64,000 nucleotides of DNA from Tubiluchus corallicola (Eukaryota > Priapulida > Priapulimorpha > Priapulimorphida > Tubiluchidae). The stretch spans positions 690,971-754,970 of the forward strand of contig JAQGDQ010000050.1 in NCBI GenBank assembly GCA_030141605.1, written 5' to 3'. How positions within the stretch are numbered: position 1 is the first letter of the stretch; each line of letters begins with the position of its first letter. Under the pieces are notes generated by a model. That model saw nothing but the letters and a program-made list of their open reading frames with translations, had not been told where the DNA came from and searched no databases. This document shows, piece by piece, positions 62,501 to 64,000 of the stretch. The position numbers were made by a program, and so were the translations under genes.

Positions 62501-64000
62501 GCACAGCTGTCAGCTGCTACTGCTGTGATCAGTGCGTTAGTGGTAACATATTTTAGTTAGTCTTTGTTGCTTTATACACCACTTCCTAAAAGACGTCTGT
62601 TCAGTAAAATACATCTAAACGCAAGACGTTTATATTGTAAAAGGAAAACAGTATTACTGCGTTGCTATATATGCCTGTAATTGTCTACGGTTGTTCTTGG
62701 GTCTTCATGACTTCATATTTCGGCACATTAATTAACAAGGTAAGGTAGTGTCTTTGTTTTCCTGTTCTCTTTGTTCAGCTATCGTTATCTGCGATTATGC
62801 ATTCTGTGTAGTTGAAGTGTGCTGCTAATGTGCAAAAGGCGATTAATTTTTATCTTTGGTAGTTTCAGCTATCCAAGATTTGATAATATTGTGTTATAAA
62901 CCTAATATTGTCAGCAACTCGTTATATGTTTGTGTTACGAATTCACTGGCTGAGGTCAATCTTGTGCATACTGTATCTCGCCAGCTTAGTCTACACATGG
63001 GAGCTGTAACAACTGACCAATGGCCGATTATATATTGTACTGAATTATTAGTGATTGCATGGGAAAAGACATGCTCCAAACATTTTTTCTTAAATTTTCA
63101 AAGTTATTTAAATTGACACACATATGGTCAAACTGTAATGTTATAAGTTTTGGCAAAACTTATGCATATTTGAAATATCATTCACAGAACAAAAAGTGAA
63201 CATTAAATAATAAGTCGCATCAAGACTAAAATACTCGCTCAGGTCTCAAATGTTACTATAAGTTTGGTCTATGCTGCTCTGGCAAAGCATGGAGCAATAA
63301 GCGTGAGTACTATGCGAGTATGACTTTCCACATAAGTTGCAATTTACCATTAAAGAAGTGAAATAAATTTACAATTTCAAAATTCATAAAAAAAGATGTT
63401 CGTTGGTGATTTTCGAAAAAATTGTTGTTAGAGAGTACTAAAGCATTAAATTAGCGGAAACACTGAGTTAGGTACAAAAACCGGAATTAGAAAGTATGTA
63501 TATATGGTTGCCCCTGAAATTTACACACATGGTAAGTTGCACGAATTTTTAATTGTCACTAAGTCACCCAGTTTTAATTGCGAATAAATGATAGGCTTAG
63601 CATAGTATCGTGATCTTTGCGGAATTCCAATACAGAACGATACCAGAATTCTGAAACTACACTAAAGTGTTGTAATTCCTGCTTTTATGATAATTTAGAG
63701 AACAATAGATTTTTCAGGTGTTGCAAGCGATGCTATATCTATTGACGAATGTGGTACTGAGAAGTATAGTCATAGTACTACAGACTCTACTATTTAAAAT
63801 TAGTAAAATTACTTTATGTAGACACTTCGGTATGCGCACGTCTGTCTGACTTTTCGTATACCAACCGAACAAAGCTATCCGCGTCTAAGGCGCGTTGTTC
63901 TTGATCTAGTTTCCACAATTATTTGCCAGACTTTCACTTTTAATAACTTCAATGCCATATAACGATGAAATCTGTGTGTGCGAGACTGCAACGCTAGTTC
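59521..64000. other. Intergenic, no gene recognised
   Basis: AT-rich. Short open frames lack recognisable domains or paired splice signals. A tRNA-like relic may lie at about 62100-62175. A stretch at 63719-63800 following a ttttcag acceptor-like site is open for about 26 codons but matches nothing I know. Confidence 0.45.
62103..62175 (+). repeat. tRNA-like (SINE head) relic
   Basis: tggcagaattgtctagtggtcatggc resembles a tRNA D-arm/box A. tttaaatccaggc about 45 nt later resembles a degraded box B. No acceptor stem closes, so it is not called a tRNA gene. Confidence 0.3.

Noticed and set aside
62288-62560. 90-codon plus-strand frame near the right edge
   Set aside because: No recognisable domain and no convincing neighbours; composition resembles random AT-rich sequence.
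1-64000. CRISPR arrays, bacterial operons, riboswitches or a prokaryotic defence system
   Set aside because: The window is eukaryotic with spliced genes. The tandem repeats present have no unique-spacer structure.

Overview
This is a eukaryotic, AT-rich, intron-rich window with three spliced protein genes and many decayed transposons. An outer-arm axonemal dynein heavy chain, a TBC-type Rab GAP and a SULT-fold sulfotransferase, with introns of roughly 0.1-3 kb, point to a ciliated animal. A non-bilaterian or other invertebrate (a sponge, for example) fits, but the sequence does not fix the phylum. I assembled exons by hand from reading frame, GT/GC-AG splice signals, phase continuity and remembered family sequences. 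No database search was run.

Layout: (1) 121-29690 (+): the C-terminal third of a DNAH5/DNAH8-type dynein heavy chain, 30 exons and 1478 codons plus stop, running from the start of the stalk through the microtubule-binding domain, AAA5, AAA6 and the C-terminal domain. The rest lies upstream of the window. All 29 junctions keep phase; one is a GC-AG intron. Its introns hold several transposon relics and two tandem duplications that copy pieces of exon with their 5' splice sites. (2) 29691-37261: a gene-free mobile-element cluster: a 971-bp pogo-like element with terminal inverted repeats and a pipsqueak-type helix-turn-helix ORF, a broken Gypsy-like gag/protease fragment, a tRNA-derived SINE, and LINE relics meeting at a perfect 32-bp inverted repeat. 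(3) 37262-48859 (+): a Rab GAP with a full TBC domain (arginine and glutamine fingers present), one GC-AG intron, and one unresolved junction near its 3' end. (4) 48860-54299: intergenic, with a dispersed repeat block and a 455-bp inverted-repeat element. (5) 54300-58814 (-): a complete 7-exon, 333-residue sulfotransferase with all PAPS-binding motifs and an unusual N-terminal membrane anchor. (6) 58815-64000: no gene recognised; one diverged duplication.

The three genes have no obvious shared pathway. Dynein powers ciliary beating; the TBC protein should switch off a Rab GTPase in membrane traffic; the sulfotransferase should use PAPS on a small-molecule acceptor. I see no clearly new multi-gene system. 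The most unusual signals are structural: splice-site-duplicating tandem repeats in the dynein gene, a TTAA-targeted insertion whose pre-insertion site survives in a neighbouring repeat copy, the pogo-like element with clustered subterminal repeats, and the membrane-anchored SULT.
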